A stretch of 64,000 bases of DNA from JADGRF01 sp035274465 (GCA_035274465.1 DATEOF010000065.1:1-64000), one strand, 5' to 3'; shown: positions 27,819-37,351, counted from the stretch's first letter. The notes: generated from the sequence alone by a model not told the origin. A program made the numbers and translations.

Positions 27819-28032
27819 CGTGATCGAGTGATACGGGCACGCCGGGTGTGTCGTGTCGGCGTGAAACGCGCAATGATTCTGTGCTTAGCGTAGCAGCCGT
27901 AGCGAGCGAACCTAGCCTTCTTGGACGCGCAGGTTCGGGTTGTGCCCGAAACTCCTTACACCCCAGCACCTGCAGCTGTGCGCGGCGCTCAGGTCGGTTG
28001 CCAAGCCACTCGGCCCGGAGTAGTGCTCACTC

Positions 28033-29184
28033 GTGTTCTCTCGTCGCACCGCCCTCGATAGTCGCAAGAATGCACTCGCGCTGGCGCTCGAACGCACGCC
28101 GGTGCGCTTCGACCTCACGCAAGCCAATCCCACGCATGCCGGCTTCGACTATCCCACCACAGACATCGTGAACGCGTTGCACAACCCCGCGGCAGCGCAC
28201 TACGACCCGGATCCACGCGGCTTGCCCATCGCGCGCGGAGGAGTGGTCGCTCACTACGCGGAGCGCGGGCTGACACTCGATCCCGAGCAGATCCTGATTT
28301 GTTCGGGCACCAGCGAGGCATACGGCTACCTGTTCAAACTCCTGTGTGATCCCGGCGACGAGCTGTTGATCCCCGCGCCTAGCTATCCGCTGTTCGATCA
28401 CCTGTGCCGGCTAGAAAACGTACACACGCGCCCCTACCCGCTGCACTACGACGGTGAGTGGCACATCGGCCTCGGAGAGTTGCGCGAATCGATCGGCGAG
28501 CGCACGCGCGCGATCATGGTCGTCAGCCCGAACAACCCGACGGGGTCGTACCTGAAAGCGGCCGAGCTCGCGGCGCTCGAAGGGCTCGGCCTGCCCATCA
28601 TCGCGGACGAAGTGTTCGCCGACTATCCACTGCGCGCCGATGCGACGCGCGTGCACTCTGCACTCGAGAGCTCCCGCGCGCTGGTCTTCGCGCTCGGCGG
28701 CCTGAGCAAACAGGCTGGCCTACCTCAGTGGAAGATCGCGTGGCTGGCGATGCGCGGGCCGCAAGAAGCCGTGAGCGAAGCGCGCGCAAGACTCGAGCTG
28801 ATCGCCGACACGTACTTGTCGGTCGCGACGCCCACCCAGCACGCGCTCCCCGAACTGTTGCGCCTCTCGCACGAGCTGCGGCTTTCGATCCACGCCCGCC
28901 TGGCGCGCAACCTGAGCGCGTTACGCGCCGCAGTTGCGCGCTGCGCCTCCGTTCGCCTGTTGGACGTCGAAGGTGGCTTCTACGCGACGCTGCGGCTACC
29001 CAGCACGCGCAGCGAAGAAGCCTGGGTGCTCGAGCTGCTGGAACACGACTCGGTGCACGTGCAGCCCGGGTTCTTCTTCGACTTTCCCAGCGAGGCGTAC
29101 GTCGTGCTCAGCCTGCTGACGGAACCCGCACTGTTCGACCCGGGCGTCGAGCTACTGCTGCGCCGGGTCGAATTGGACAGCTGA
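28033..29184 (+). CDS. PLP-dependent class I/II aminotransferase
   Basis: 383 residues of fold-type I. Conserved parts: SPNNPTGSYL at 165-174, the ADEVFADY Asp that contacts the PLP nitrogen, and Schiff-base Lys226 (GLSKQAGLPQWKIAWL). The short N-terminus and the pyridoxal Lys context resemble alanine or aspartate aminotransferase-like proteins rather than MalY lyases. Specificity cannot be read. The start is a GTG; no ATG is available before the conserved FDLTQANPT. Upstream is a 214-base spacer shared with the divergent GMC oxidase, containing two short hairpins and no gene. Confidence 0.85.
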   Translation: MFSRRTALDSRKNALALALERTPVRFDLTQANPTHAGFDYPTTDIVNALHNPAAAHYDPDPRGLPIARGGVVAHYAERGLTLDPEQILICSGTSEAYGYLFKLLCDPGDELLIPAPSYPLFDHLCRLENVHTRPYPLHYDGEWHIGLGELRESIGERTRAIMVVSPNNPTGSYLKAAELAALEGLGLPIIADEVFADYPLRADATRVHSALESSRALVFALGGLSKQAGLPQWKIAWLAMRGPQEAVSEARARLELIADTYLSVATPTQHALPELLRLSHELRLSIHARLARNLSALRAAVARCASVRLLDVEGGFYATLRLPSTRSEEAWVLELLEHDSVHVQPGFFFDFPSEAYVVLSLLTEPALFDPGVELLLRRVELDS

Positions 29185-29190
29185 ACCCAG

Positions 29191-29574
29191 TCAGATGCGG
29201 CTCGACGTCTGGACGTCGATCACACGATCCAACAGACGCTGAGCCTCGTCCGTGCCGATCCGCATCGCGAGCTTCACGAAGCTGACGCGAAGGTCGTCGT
29301 TGGGCTTGATCTTGATCGCGGCCACGGCGTTGGCGGAGGCCGCTGCCGACGAGCCCGATCCCTTCGGGCGACCCGGCTTGCCGATGCGACCGGCCTTCTT
29401 CTTCGCGGCCGAACGTGCGGTGTAGACCTGCGCGAGCGAGAGCTTGATGCCTTCGGCCTTGGCCTTCGACACAATGTCTTTGGCGGGCGCGTTCGCGGGT
29501 TGATTGCGGATCCACTCGGACTTGTTCACGCGTGGACCTGACTTGGATGCGGGTTTCTTCTTCGTCTTGGGCAC
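29191..29574 (-). CDS. Small basic protein with AT-hook motif
   Basis: 127 residues from a GTG start (MPKTKKKPASKSG). The N-terminus is Lys-rich; a helical block SEWIRNQPANAPAKDIVSKA and the IKLSLAQVYTARSAAKKK stretch follow. At about 82-88 comes GKPGRPKGSG, an AT-hook (GRP core) of the type that binds the AT minor groove. The C-terminal half (DDLRVSFVKLAMRIGTDEAQRLLDRVID) is helical. The middle block resembles a small hypothetical family that I recall from myxobacteria and planctomycetes. A DNA-binding or chromatin-like role is inferred. A TTGACC and TGGTAT pair upstream gives a possible, weak promoter. Confidence 0.7.
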   Translation of the reverse strand: MPKTKKKPASKSGPRVNKSEWIRNQPANAPAKDIVSKAKAEGIKLSLAQVYTARSAAKKKAGRIGKPGRPKGSGSSAAASANAVAAIKIKPNDDLRVSFVKLAMRIGTDEAQRLLDRVIDVQTSSRI

Positions 29575-29857
29575 GGGCGGATACCAGCACGCATTGAAAC
29601 TTGCGGTCAAGCCTCGTGTTGCATCGAGCACGATTCAAACAGCAGATTGTTAGTGGGTCGTCGCATCGCGAAACGAGCAATGCTCGGCGGCGCGCAGTGC
29701 AGTTCTGCCTCACACTCGAGCTAGGGCTCAGTCCCCATTGGTCAGCGCTCGGAAACAACGCGCGTACTCGGTGCACTTTGGCCCAGGCTGTTAGAACCCT
29801 GACGGCTCAACATCAGGCCAAGATTTGTAGAGTTCACTGAGGTTCGGAACGGAGATC
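29575..29857. other. Spacer without a gene
   Basis: A 283-base spacer with lower GC than its surroundings. I see no credible frame in either direction. It contains a possible promoter for the AT-hook gene (TTGACC about 18 bases from TGGTAT, minus strand) that would place the transcript start at or next to the GTG. Confidence 0.4.
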
Positions 29858-31042
29858 TCAGTGCCGCGCACTGCGCGAACGTCGGCGGCGCATCCACCAA
29901 AGCATGCCGATCAGCGCGAACCACACACTCGGTGCGCGATCGCCCGCTCCACGCGGCGCACTGCAACTGTCAGCCTTGTCAGTTTCGCTGTTCGAGCGCT
30001 GGCCGACGGATCGCGAGCTACCTCCCGAACGACGCCGCGTTGTCTTCGGAAGTTCGTCGGCCTGGCCGGCGTCGTCATCGACTGAGCCTTGGCCGGCGCC
30101 ACCGGATCGCCCGGCCGCTGCGCTGCCTGCGAACACCGCCCCAGGTTTCGAGCAGCTGTGAGACTCACAGAAGCCCAGACAATCATCGCGGCCGTCGCCG
30201 CTGCGATCCCCGCAAGACTCCGGGTCGCGCGGTGACGGATCACAGGCGTCACCCGCTAAATCCCCGTCGGCATTGGCCTGGTCGCTGTTCCGCGCGCTCG
30301 GACAGTTATCCGAACTATCCTCGATTCCATCGTCGTCGCGGTCCGCAACTGCCGCCAGTTTGGACGCGCTGATCTCCAGATTGTCGAAGACCGCATAGCC
30401 CTTACTGACCAGGTCGAAAACCACACTCACGTTGCCGTCGCGGGCCCCGCTCGCGTCCAGCGCGATCGTCGCGTGGGCCCACTCGAAGCTCCAGGCGTTG
30501 CGCGCGGGTTCGCCCATCACCAGCTTCTCGTCCAGCTTCTTGCCCGACCACTCGAAGACCCCTTTCGGGCTGTCCAACAGGCTGACTTTGAAGACTGGCG
30601 CCTCGACCCCGAACGGGCCGCCACAGCCATCTACATCGATTGACGATACGTCCATGCTGACATTGAGGTAACGCTGGCCCTGTGCGTCGAGCCGCAACGC
30701 CAACCGATCGTCCTGCACGCTGCCCAGCATGCCGATCGCATATTTCCCATTGGCAGAAGATTGGTTTCCGTATTTGCCCGGCGGGTCGTGCAACACCACC
30801 GTCTCGACCGAGTACTGCTCGACGAAGGCGAAGCCCGGCCGCCCGTACGTGGGGTTGATGCCCCCTTGATCCAGCGAATTGCCGCAGCTCACGCCGATCG
30901 GCTGGTTGGGCGTCTCGAAGTCGTTGCTGTACAGGATCAGCGCTTGCGCAGCTGCCGGCGGCGGCGCAGCGAGTGTGAGACCTGACAGCGCGAGCAGGCT
31001 GCCGCGCAGCACTGCGCACAGCCGGGGTGACGGGGGGTTCAC
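29858..31042 (-). CDS. Secreted protein with thrombospondin type 3 repeat and MYXO-CTERM-like tail
   Basis: 394 residues. A Sec signal peptide ends near PPPAAAQA (about residue 33). A beta-rich domain of about 190 residues follows (YSNDFETPNQPIG to YAVFDNLEIS), resembling carbohydrate-binding/jelly-roll-like modules. Then come calcium-binding thrombospondin type 3 repeats (DRDDDGIEDSSDNCP, NADGDLAGDACD). A Ser/Gly/Ala-rich linker leads to the tail DSCSAPRGAG, a hydrophobic stretch (APSVWFALIGMLWWM) and RRRR. The Cys-transmembrane-Arg tail is the MYXO-CTERM sorting signal pattern for myxosortase processing and cell-surface retention. No sortase lies in the window. Confidence 0.82.
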   Translation of the reverse strand: MNPPSPRLCAVLRGSLLALSGLTLAAPPPAAAQALILYSNDFETPNQPIGVSCGNSLDQGGINPTYGRPGFAFVEQYSVETVVLHDPPGKYGNQSSANGKYAIGMLGSVQDDRLALRLDAQGQRYLNVSMDVSSIDVDGCGGPFGVEAPVFKVSLLDSPKGVFEWSGKKLDEKLVMGEPARNAWSFEWAHATIALDASGARDGNVSVVFDLVSKGYAVFDNLEISASKLAAVADRDDDGIEDSSDNCPSARNSDQANADGDLAGDACDPSPRDPESCGDRSGDGRDDCLGFCESHSCSKPGAVFAGSAAAGRSGGAGQGSVDDDAGQADELPKTTRRRSGGSSRSVGQRSNSETDKADSCSAPRGAGDRAPSVWFALIGMLWWMRRRRSRSARH

Positions 31043-31096
31043 CGCGTGTGAATTAACACCCGGTCCGGGTCAGGGCAAGTTGTCGCATGTCCACGG

Positions 31097-32497
31097 TCAG
31101 GCGGGCGGCGGCGGAATGCTGCCCGAGCCGTGCTTCTTGGCCAGATATTCGATCAGGTCGATCTTGGTGATCACGGCCAATAACTGCTTACCGTCCAGCA
31201 CGATCGCCATCCGCGCGTCCACGAGCAGGTTTTGTAGTAGCTCGATGCGGGTTTGCGGGGTCACCGTCGCGTAGTCACCCTCCGCGAGCGGCCCCACGCT
31301 GGTCGACAGTGAGTATTCGCCGCTGGCCAGATACCGCAGCAGCGCGACCTCGGTGACGATCCCGACCAGCTCGCCCGCCTGCATGACCGGCATCTGAGAA
31401 ATGCCATTTTCCTTCATGGAGGCGATCACGTCGCGCACGCGATCACCCGCGTCGGCCGTGATCAGAACCCGCTCGCGCCGTCCGAGCAGGTCTCCCACGA
31501 CGCCAAGGTTAGCTCGACCTTCGAGGAAGCCGTTCTCACGCAGCCACTCGTCATTGAAGACCTTGGATAGGTACTTGGCCGCGCCATCCGGTAGGAGCAC
31601 TACGATGTTTTCGTGCTTTCCGGTCGAGGCCGCGTACTTGAGCGCGCCCGCCACCGCCGCTCCGGAGGAGCCACCGGCGTACAGGCCTTCGAGGCGCACC
31701 AGATCGCGCGCAGTCAGGAAGCACTCCTTGTCATCCACCCGGACGATGTCGTCCAACAGCTTGGGATCGAACGTGGAGGGCAGGAAGTCCTCGCCGATAC
31801 CCTCGACCTTGTAGGTGAACGGTTTGGTCAACCGCGCGCTCTTCACATAGTCGTAGTAGAGCGAACCCACCGGGTCGACGCCGATCAGCTTGACCCCGGG
31901 CTTACGCTCTTTCAGGTAGCGCCCGACACCGGCCATGGTACCGCCGGTGCCCATACCCGCCACGAACACGTCGATTTCGCCGCCGCAATCCTCCCAGATC
32001 TCAGGGCCGGTCGAACGGTAGTGCCCGCCTGGATTATCCTGGTTGTGGTACTGATTGGAGTAGAAGCTGTTGTGGGTCTCCGCGGCGAGGCGCTTGGCGA
32101 CCGAGTAGTAGCTGCGCGGATCCTCGGGCTCTACCGCAGTCGGGCAGACCACCACGCGTGCGCCCCAGGCGCGCAGCGAGGCGATCTTCTCCTGCGACAT
32201 TTTGTCGGGCATCACGAACACGCAGTGATAGCCGCGCACCGCCGCTATCATCGCCAGGCCCGAGCCAGTATTGCCGCTGGTAGCTTCGATGATCGTACCA
32301 CCGGGCTTGAGATCGCCGCGGGCCTCGGCCTGCGAGACCATGTGCATGGTCATGCGATCTTTCATCGATCCGCCGGGGTTCATGTACTCACACTTCACGT
32401 ACACGTCGGCAGCCACGTCCTTGTCGAGCCGCTGTAACTTCACGAGCGGGGTGTGGCCAATCGCTTCGAGAATGTTGGAGCGCGCGCGGGGCAGCAT
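31097..32497 (-). CDS. Cystathionine beta-synthase with C-terminal CBS domains
   Basis: 466 residues. The PLP domain has Lys46 in NPGGSMKDRM, the SGNTGSGLA substrate loop and the phosphate-binding GTGGTMAGVGRYL. From about 335 two CBS modules follow (DVIASMKENGISQMPVMQ and LLQNLLVDARMAIVLDGKQLLAVITKIDLIEYLAKK), which in this family sense adenosyl ligands. The PLP part plus CBS pair points to cystathionine beta-synthase rather than a simple cysteine synthase. The start at 32497 has GAGG 8 bases upstream. It is the last gene of a leftward run after tsaD, with an 84-base gap. Confidence 0.9.
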   Translation of the reverse strand: MLPRARSNILEAIGHTPLVKLQRLDKDVAADVYVKCEYMNPGGSMKDRMTMHMVSQAEARGDLKPGGTIIEATSGNTGSGLAMIAAVRGYHCVFVMPDKMSQEKIASLRAWGARVVVCPTAVEPEDPRSYYSVAKRLAAETHNSFYSNQYHNQDNPGGHYRSTGPEIWEDCGGEIDVFVAGMGTGGTMAGVGRYLKERKPGVKLIGVDPVGSLYYDYVKSARLTKPFTYKVEGIGEDFLPSTFDPKLLDDIVRVDDKECFLTARDLVRLEGLYAGGSSGAAVAGALKYAASTGKHENIVVLLPDGAAKYLSKVFNDEWLRENGFLEGRANLGVVGDLLGRRERVLITADAGDRVRDVIASMKENGISQMPVMQAGELVGIVTEVALLRYLASGEYSLSTSVGPLAEGDYATVTPQTRIELLQNLLVDARMAIVLDGKQLLAVITKIDLIEYLAKKHGSGSIPPPPA

Positions 32498-32581
32498 GTG
32501 GAAGACCTCGTCTGCGAGCTGATAGGCCCGCAGCACTGAGTATGGTTGCGCGAACGCTCCCCAGGCAAGGACCGGGCGACG

Positions 32582-33658
32582 TCAGACGCGCGGCAGCCGT
32601 GAGGACTTGTAACGCTTCGCGGCGGGCGAGCCGGGTACGACGCCCAAGATCGGGCTCCGGGAGAACACGGACAGGCCGAGGCCGTCGTCCTCCCCGCGCA
32701 ACAAACGCTGTGCGCCCGCATAGGCGATCATCGCGGCGTTGTCGGTGCATGACGCAAAGGGCGGCACGTAGACCCGCACGCCCACCTCGGTCGCGGCCGC
32801 CTGCGCGTGCGCGCGCAAGCCTTTGTTTGCGGCGACCCCGCCGGTGATCACGAGCCGCGGAACGTCTCGTTCGCGACAAGCCTGCAGCGACTTCTTCACC
32901 AGCACCTCGACGGCGTTCTTTTGAAACGAGGCGCAGACGTCGGCGATCAGTTGCTCCGAGAGCGGCTTTTCGAGCGCTGCCACGCGCTGCGCCACCGCGG
33001 TCTTGAGCCCGGAAAAGCTGAACTCCAGGTTCGAGCGCTGTGCCATCGGCCGAGGCAGTGGAAAGCGCTCCGCAGTGCCAGTCTGTGCCAGGCGATCGAC
33101 GCGCGGACCACCCGGATACCCGAGGCCGAGCAGCTTCGCGACCTTGTCGAACGCTTCACCCGCAGCGTCGTCGCGCGTCTGGCCGAGCTGTTCGATGTCG
33201 AACGCGGACCGCACCTCGTACAGCGCGGTGTGCCCTCCACTGACGAGCAGCGCGATGAACGGGTACTCGGGCTGCTCCGCGCTCGGCTCGCGCTTCAGGA
33301 ACACCGCCAGCAGGTGTCCGATCAAGTGGTTCACGCCGACGATCGGTAGCGATTGCGCGAGCGCCAGCGCCTTGCCGGCTTGCACGCCCACCAGGAGCGC
33401 GCCAACCAGGCCTGGACCCTGGGTCACGGCGATGCCGTCGACCCCCGACAGGCCGCCCGGAAGGGCCTCGAGCGCGCGCTGCAAGACGGGCACCACGTGT
33501 TCCATGTGTGCGCGCGCGGCCAGCTCCGGCACGACCCCACCGTACGGCGCGTGCAGCTCGACCTGGCTCGCCACGATGTCGGAGAGCACGACGCCGTCGT
33601 CGCGCACGAGCGCGGCCGCCGTTTCGTCACACGAGGATTCGATACCGAGAACGATCAC
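32582..33658 (-). CDS. tsaD: tRNA N6-adenosine threonylcarbamoyltransferase
   Basis: 358 residues, slightly longer than E. coli TsaD through its C-terminal tail. ASKHA fold start MIVLGIESSCDETAAALV; metal ligands His111 and His115 (NHLIGHLLA) and Asp306 (CTDNAAMIAYAG); LVSGGHTALYEV and the AGEAFDKVAKLLGLGYPGG insertion are all as in the family. It transfers threonylcarbamoyl to A37 of ANN-decoding tRNAs, acting with TsaB and TsaE. Its ATG overlaps the stop of the lipoprotein gene by 4 bases, so translation is likely coupled. Essential in most bacteria. Confidence 0.97.
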   Translation of the reverse strand: MIVLGIESSCDETAAALVRDDGVVLSDIVASQVELHAPYGGVVPELAARAHMEHVVPVLQRALEALPGGLSGVDGIAVTQGPGLVGALLVGVQAGKALALAQSLPIVGVNHLIGHLLAVFLKREPSAEQPEYPFIALLVSGGHTALYEVRSAFDIEQLGQTRDDAAGEAFDKVAKLLGLGYPGGPRVDRLAQTGTAERFPLPRPMAQRSNLEFSFSGLKTAVAQRVAALEKPLSEQLIADVCASFQKNAVEVLVKKSLQACRERDVPRLVITGGVAANKGLRAHAQAAATEVGVRVYVPPFASCTDNAAMIAYAGAQRLLRGEDDGLGLSVFSRSPILGVVPGSPAAKRYKSSRLPRV

Positions 33659-34293
33659 CGAGACTGCCGGTCCAGCACGAATACGCCGAACAGCGCGGGA
33701 GCTTGCTCGGTCCGGCCGTCGGACGCAAGCGCACTGGGCGCCATCGCGCGCACCTCGATCTTGCCGCTGTCCATGAGCGAGATGAACAGCATGGCGCTGC
33801 GCGCGAGTGTCGTGCCGCCGTCGGCGTCGACGTGGGTGTCGAAGCGGACGTTGAACATATAGTTGCGCAGCCGACCGCCGCCGGGAAAGGTGTACTCGCT
33901 GAGCGAGTCGTGGGCCAGGTTGTCGATCGGCTCGAGCCGATCGTGGTCGAACGGGCCGACGCTACCCTCGTCGGCATCGCACTCGCGATTCTCCGGCGGA
34001 CAGGCGTAGGTATGCACGCGCCCCGGCCGGCCGTTGGTGCTGGGACTGGGCTGCGCGTCGTCGCTATCGCTCTGGGAGACCGAGGTCGCGTAGGGATCGA
34101 ACTGGAGCTCCATCTTGGTGTGCGAGACGAAGCCCTGGCGGATGAACGAGCTCTGATCTGGATCGCTGTCGCTGCCCACCACCTCGCCGCGGAACGTGGT
34201 GTTGCGACTGGTCTTGAACTCGCTCAGGTCATTGCACCCGAGCACGAGCCCCAGCGCGAGCAACAGCCCTGACCAGTAGCCTTGGATCGCCAC
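33655..34293 (-). CDS. Putative lipoprotein of unknown function
   Basis: 212 residues from a GTG. Signal peptide with lipobox LVLGC (Cys20), so it should be anchored in a membrane. After a polar linker with many Ser/Asp (SQSDSDDAQPSPSTNG), the rest has alternating beta-like segments (YTFPGGGRLRNYMFNVRFDTHVD, AMLFISLMDSGKIEVRAM). No family recognised. It lies 7 bases downstream of the giant zinc-ribbon kinase and overlaps tsaD, so it belongs to the same transcript. The start is set by the lipobox; the longer frame adds 19 residues with no signal character. Confidence 0.75.
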   Translation of the reverse strand: MAIQGYWSGLLLALGLVLGCNDLSEFKTSRNTTFRGEVVGSDSDPDQSSFIRQGFVSHTKMELQFDPYATSVSQSDSDDAQPSPSTNGRPGRVHTYACPPENRECDADEGSVGPFDHDRLEPIDNLAHDSLSEYTFPGGGRLRNYMFNVRFDTHVDADGGTTLARSAMLFISLMDSGKIEVRAMAPSALASDGRTEQAPALFGVFVLDRQSR

Positions 34294-34300
34294 GTTCGCC

Positions 34301-37300
34301 TCAGCGGACGGCGTCGCGTGCCTGTTCGGACCGAGACGCCACGCTGTCACCTAGCACGGCGCGCGCCCCTTCGGCGAGGCGATTGGCGAGATCGGCCGCT
34401 CCTGCCAGCGAGGCCAGCTCGACCGCCTCGTCGTACAGGCTGAGAGCCTCGTCGTGGCGCCCCTGAGCCTTGCGCACGCGCGCCCAGAGGGCCCTCGCAC
34501 GTGCCTGGAAATACGGCAATCCAGCCTCTTCGACCGGGCGACCCGCGCGCTCGAGGCCGACCTCGGCCGCGCCCGCATCGCCGTCCTCGAGCATGGCTTC
34601 GGCCAGATCGAGGCTGGTGCTGGCGCGCCGGACGACGTCTGCGCCGTCCTCGGTGAGCAGCTCGACGACGGCCTTGAGCGCCGAGATCGCGCTCTTGGTG
34701 TTGTTCTCTTTGCCGCGCAGCTCGGCCAGCGCGATCTGCACGTCGGCCTGCACGCTGGCGGTGTCCTCGCGGTAGGCGAGCTCGAGCGCCTGGCCGAGCA
34801 GGCGGTAGGCCTCACGCTCGCGCTTGCGCTGCGAGACCACGCGCGCGAGCGCGATCAAGATCGGCGCGCGCTGCGAACCGGACGGCCCCGCATGCTCGAG
34901 CGCCTCGCGCAGCACGCCTTCGGCCCCCGAGACATCGCCGCGCCGCGCCAGGACCACGCCCAGCCGCCGGCCGAGACTCGCGAGCACGCCATCCAGCGAC
35001 GTGTCGCCCGACTCGAGCAGCTCGCGCCGCGCCAGCTCGATGCCGCGCTGAAAGCCGACCACGGCCGTGTCCAGATCACCGCGGGCAGTGGAGACATCGC
35101 CCAGCCGCTCGAGCAGCATGATGGCGGAGAGCGGCTCGCCCGAACCGCTGGCGTGGTGCGCGCGCACCTCGAGTGGAGCGTCGCTGCTGGCTGCGATCTC
35201 GAACGCGCGCGTATGCAGCGCCTTGCGAGCCTCGGCGGGCGTCGCAGCTTCGACCAGATCGCGCACGAAGGGGTGGATGATCTCGACCGCGCCGCCGGCC
35301 TCGACCACGAAGCCGCGGGCCAACAGCTGCGGCAAGCTGGCCAGGTACTCGGCCTCGGCCATGCGCTCGAGCTGGGCCTTGCTCACGCTGCGGCCGAGTA
35401 CCGCGATCATCTGCAGCAGCTTGCGCGCGGTGACGTTCAGGCGCTGCATGCGCTGCGACACGGCGTCGGCCAGGCGCGGAGGCAGGCTCGGGCGCGAGTT
35501 GTCGATGCTCAGGCCGAGCGCCTGCAGCTGCTCGAGGTACAGCGGCACGAGCAACCGCTCGTCCGGGTGAGGTTCGCTGTCGAACGACAGCGGCTGGCCG
35601 GAGATGAAGGCCTTGGCTTCGTGCAGGGTGAAGCCGCGCAGCGCCAGCACGGCCGTGTTGGGCGGCAACGGGATCGGCTTTTCTTTGCCGGTGGCCGTGA
35701 TCAGCATCACCGACACGCCGGCCAGGAAGCGCGGCAGCTGCGCGAACACGCGCGGCGACAGACCATCGCAGCGATGCAGGTCGTCGACCACCAGCACGAT
35801 GCGCTTGCCGCCGGCGTGTGCCTGCGCCTTGCGCAAGCAGAACGACAGCGCGCAGGCCACCGCGCCCACCTTGCTCTCGGCCCAGGCGCCGAGCACGCCC
35901 TCCGGCTTCACGAGCTCGCGCAAGCCTGCAGCCACCAGCGGCTGCTCGCGCGCCTCGCGATCGGCCAGGCTCAGGATCGCTTGATCCTGGCCGTCGAGCA
36001 GCGCGTGCAGCAGCATGCGGACCGGGTGATAAGCCACGGGTGAACCGCTGTCGTGCGGACCAGCGCCGACCACCAGATCGCCAGCCTGCGCCGCGCGCTC
36101 GGCGACCTCGGCCAACAGGCGCGTGCAGCCGACGCCGGGCTCGCCGACCAGGTTCGCCGAGACGAACGAGCCGTTGGCGGCCGCGCGCATGCTCTCGATG
36201 GCGGTGAGCTCCTTGTTGCGGCCGATCAGCAGCGGGTGCTGCGAGCGCGCGATGGTCATGCGCGGCGGCAGCGAGGCGCGCGGCGTGGGCGTGGGGTTGG
36301 TCTGCAGCGGCGCGCCGCACTCCGCGCAGAAGCGCTTGTTGACCGGCGACCTGCAGCCACAAGCGCCACAAGTGATCTCCGAGCTGCTGGGCGAGAGCTC
36401 GGCCGAGATGCGGCGCAAGGCACTCGCCATCTCGTCGGCGCGCTGGTAACGCACGCGCGGGTTCTTGGCCAACGCGCGCATCAAGCTCTGCACCAGTGAC
36501 TCGGGCAGCTGGCGCTTGGGCGCGAGGTCGCGCGGATCCGGGATCGGATCCTGGATGTGCTTGAGCACCACGTTCGTGGGCGTGTCGGCGATGAACGGGA
36601 GGCGCTCGGTCAGCAGCTCGAACAGCATCACGCCCACCGAGTAGATATCGCCGCGCGCGTCGACCTCTTCGCCACGGCCCTGCTCGGGCGACATGTAGTC
36701 GGGTGTGCCGCAGACCAGGCCCGGCAGTGTGATCGAGGCCTGGCCCTGCTGGCCGCTGAGCAGCTTTGCCAACCCGAAGTCGACGACCTTGACCAGGTCG
36801 CGGCCGGCCTTCAGACGCTCGATGATCACGTTCTCGGGCTTGAGATCCCGGTGCACGACGCCCAGCGCGTGGGCTTCGCCGAGCGCCTCGAGCACGGCAC
36901 TGACGATGTCGCAGATGCGCGCAGTGGGTAGCGGACCGTCCTCGCGCATCAAGCGCGCCAGGTCCTTGCCCTGCAGGTACTCCATCACCAGGTACAGGAT
37001 CCCGTCATCGGTGCGGCCGAAATCGATGATGCTGACGCTGTTTGGATGGTTCAGCCGGCTGGCGGCGCGGGCTTCGGTGTAGAAACGCGCCACGGACTGC
37101 TCGTCGGAGAGCAGATGCGGATGGATGACCTTGATCGCCACGGTGCGACCCAGCATCCTCTGCTCGGCCCGGTACACCCGCCCCATGCCGCCCACGCCGA
37201 CCAACTCCAGGATGCAATACGAGCCGCCGATCGTACGGCCGAGCAACGGATCCTTACTGGCGGTGTTGCCGCTCTGGGCTGCGGCGCCACACGACGGGCA

Positions 37301-37351
37301 AAAACGATCGCCTTCGCCGTGCGGAGTGCCGCATTGATGGCACAGCGTCAC
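34301..37351 (-). CDS. Zinc-ribbon Ser/Thr kinase-ATPase-TPR protein
   Basis: 1016 residues from a GTG (MTLCHQCGTPHGEGDRFC). Order: zinc ribbon 4-22 (CxxC...CxxC), kinase about 44-310 with Lys74, HRD at 167-169, DFG and GTPDYMSPEQ; a second zinc ribbon near 335-355 (CGACGCRSPVNKRFCAECG); AAA/STAND-like ATPase from about 385; and TPR-like helical repeats from about 720 to the end. The ATPase P-loop is GEPGVGCT, with Cys for the Walker A lysine, and the Walker B strand IVLVVDDLHRCD remains. It is less similar to the two other giant kinases than they are to each other. It opens the leftward run ending in tsaD and the beta-synthase. Confidence 0.88.
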   Translation of the reverse strand: MTLCHQCGTPHGEGDRFCPSCGAAAQSGNTASKDPLLGRTIGGSYCILELVGVGGMGRVYRAEQRMLGRTVAIKVIHPHLLSDEQSVARFYTEARAASRLNHPNSVSIIDFGRTDDGILYLVMEYLQGKDLARLMREDGPLPTARICDIVSAVLEALGEAHALGVVHRDLKPENVIIERLKAGRDLVKVVDFGLAKLLSGQQGQASITLPGLVCGTPDYMSPEQGRGEEVDARGDIYSVGVMLFELLTERLPFIADTPTNVVLKHIQDPIPDPRDLAPKRQLPESLVQSLMRALAKNPRVRYQRADEMASALRRISAELSPSSSEITCGACGCRSPVNKRFCAECGAPLQTNPTPTPRASLPPRMTIARSQHPLLIGRNKELTAIESMRAAANGSFVSANLVGEPGVGCTRLLAEVAERAAQAGDLVVGAGPHDSGSPVAYHPVRMLLHALLDGQDQAILSLADREAREQPLVAAGLRELVKPEGVLGAWAESKVGAVACALSFCLRKAQAHAGGKRIVLVVDDLHRCDGLSPRVFAQLPRFLAGVSVMLITATGKEKPIPLPPNTAVLALRGFTLHEAKAFISGQPLSFDSEPHPDERLLVPLYLEQLQALGLSIDNSRPSLPPRLADAVSQRMQRLNVTARKLLQMIAVLGRSVSKAQLERMAEAEYLASLPQLLARGFVVEAGGAVEIIHPFVRDLVEAATPAEARKALHTRAFEIAASSDAPLEVRAHHASGSGEPLSAIMLLERLGDVSTARGDLDTAVVGFQRGIELARRELLESGDTSLDGVLASLGRRLGVVLARRGDVSGAEGVLREALEHAGPSGSQRAPILIALARVVSQRKREREAYRLLGQALELAYREDTASVQADVQIALAELRGKENNTKSAISALKAVVELLTEDGADVVRRASTSLDLAEAMLEDGDAGAAEVGLERAGRPVEEAGLPYFQARARALWARVRKAQGRHDEALSLYDEAVELASLAGAADLANRLAEGARAVLGDSVASRSEQARDAVR

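Noticed and set aside
27838..27863. tRNA-like or terminator hairpin in the GMC/aminotransferase spacer
   Set aside because: A 7-bp stem with a 12-base loop alone; no cloverleaf, and it lies in a divergent promoter region.
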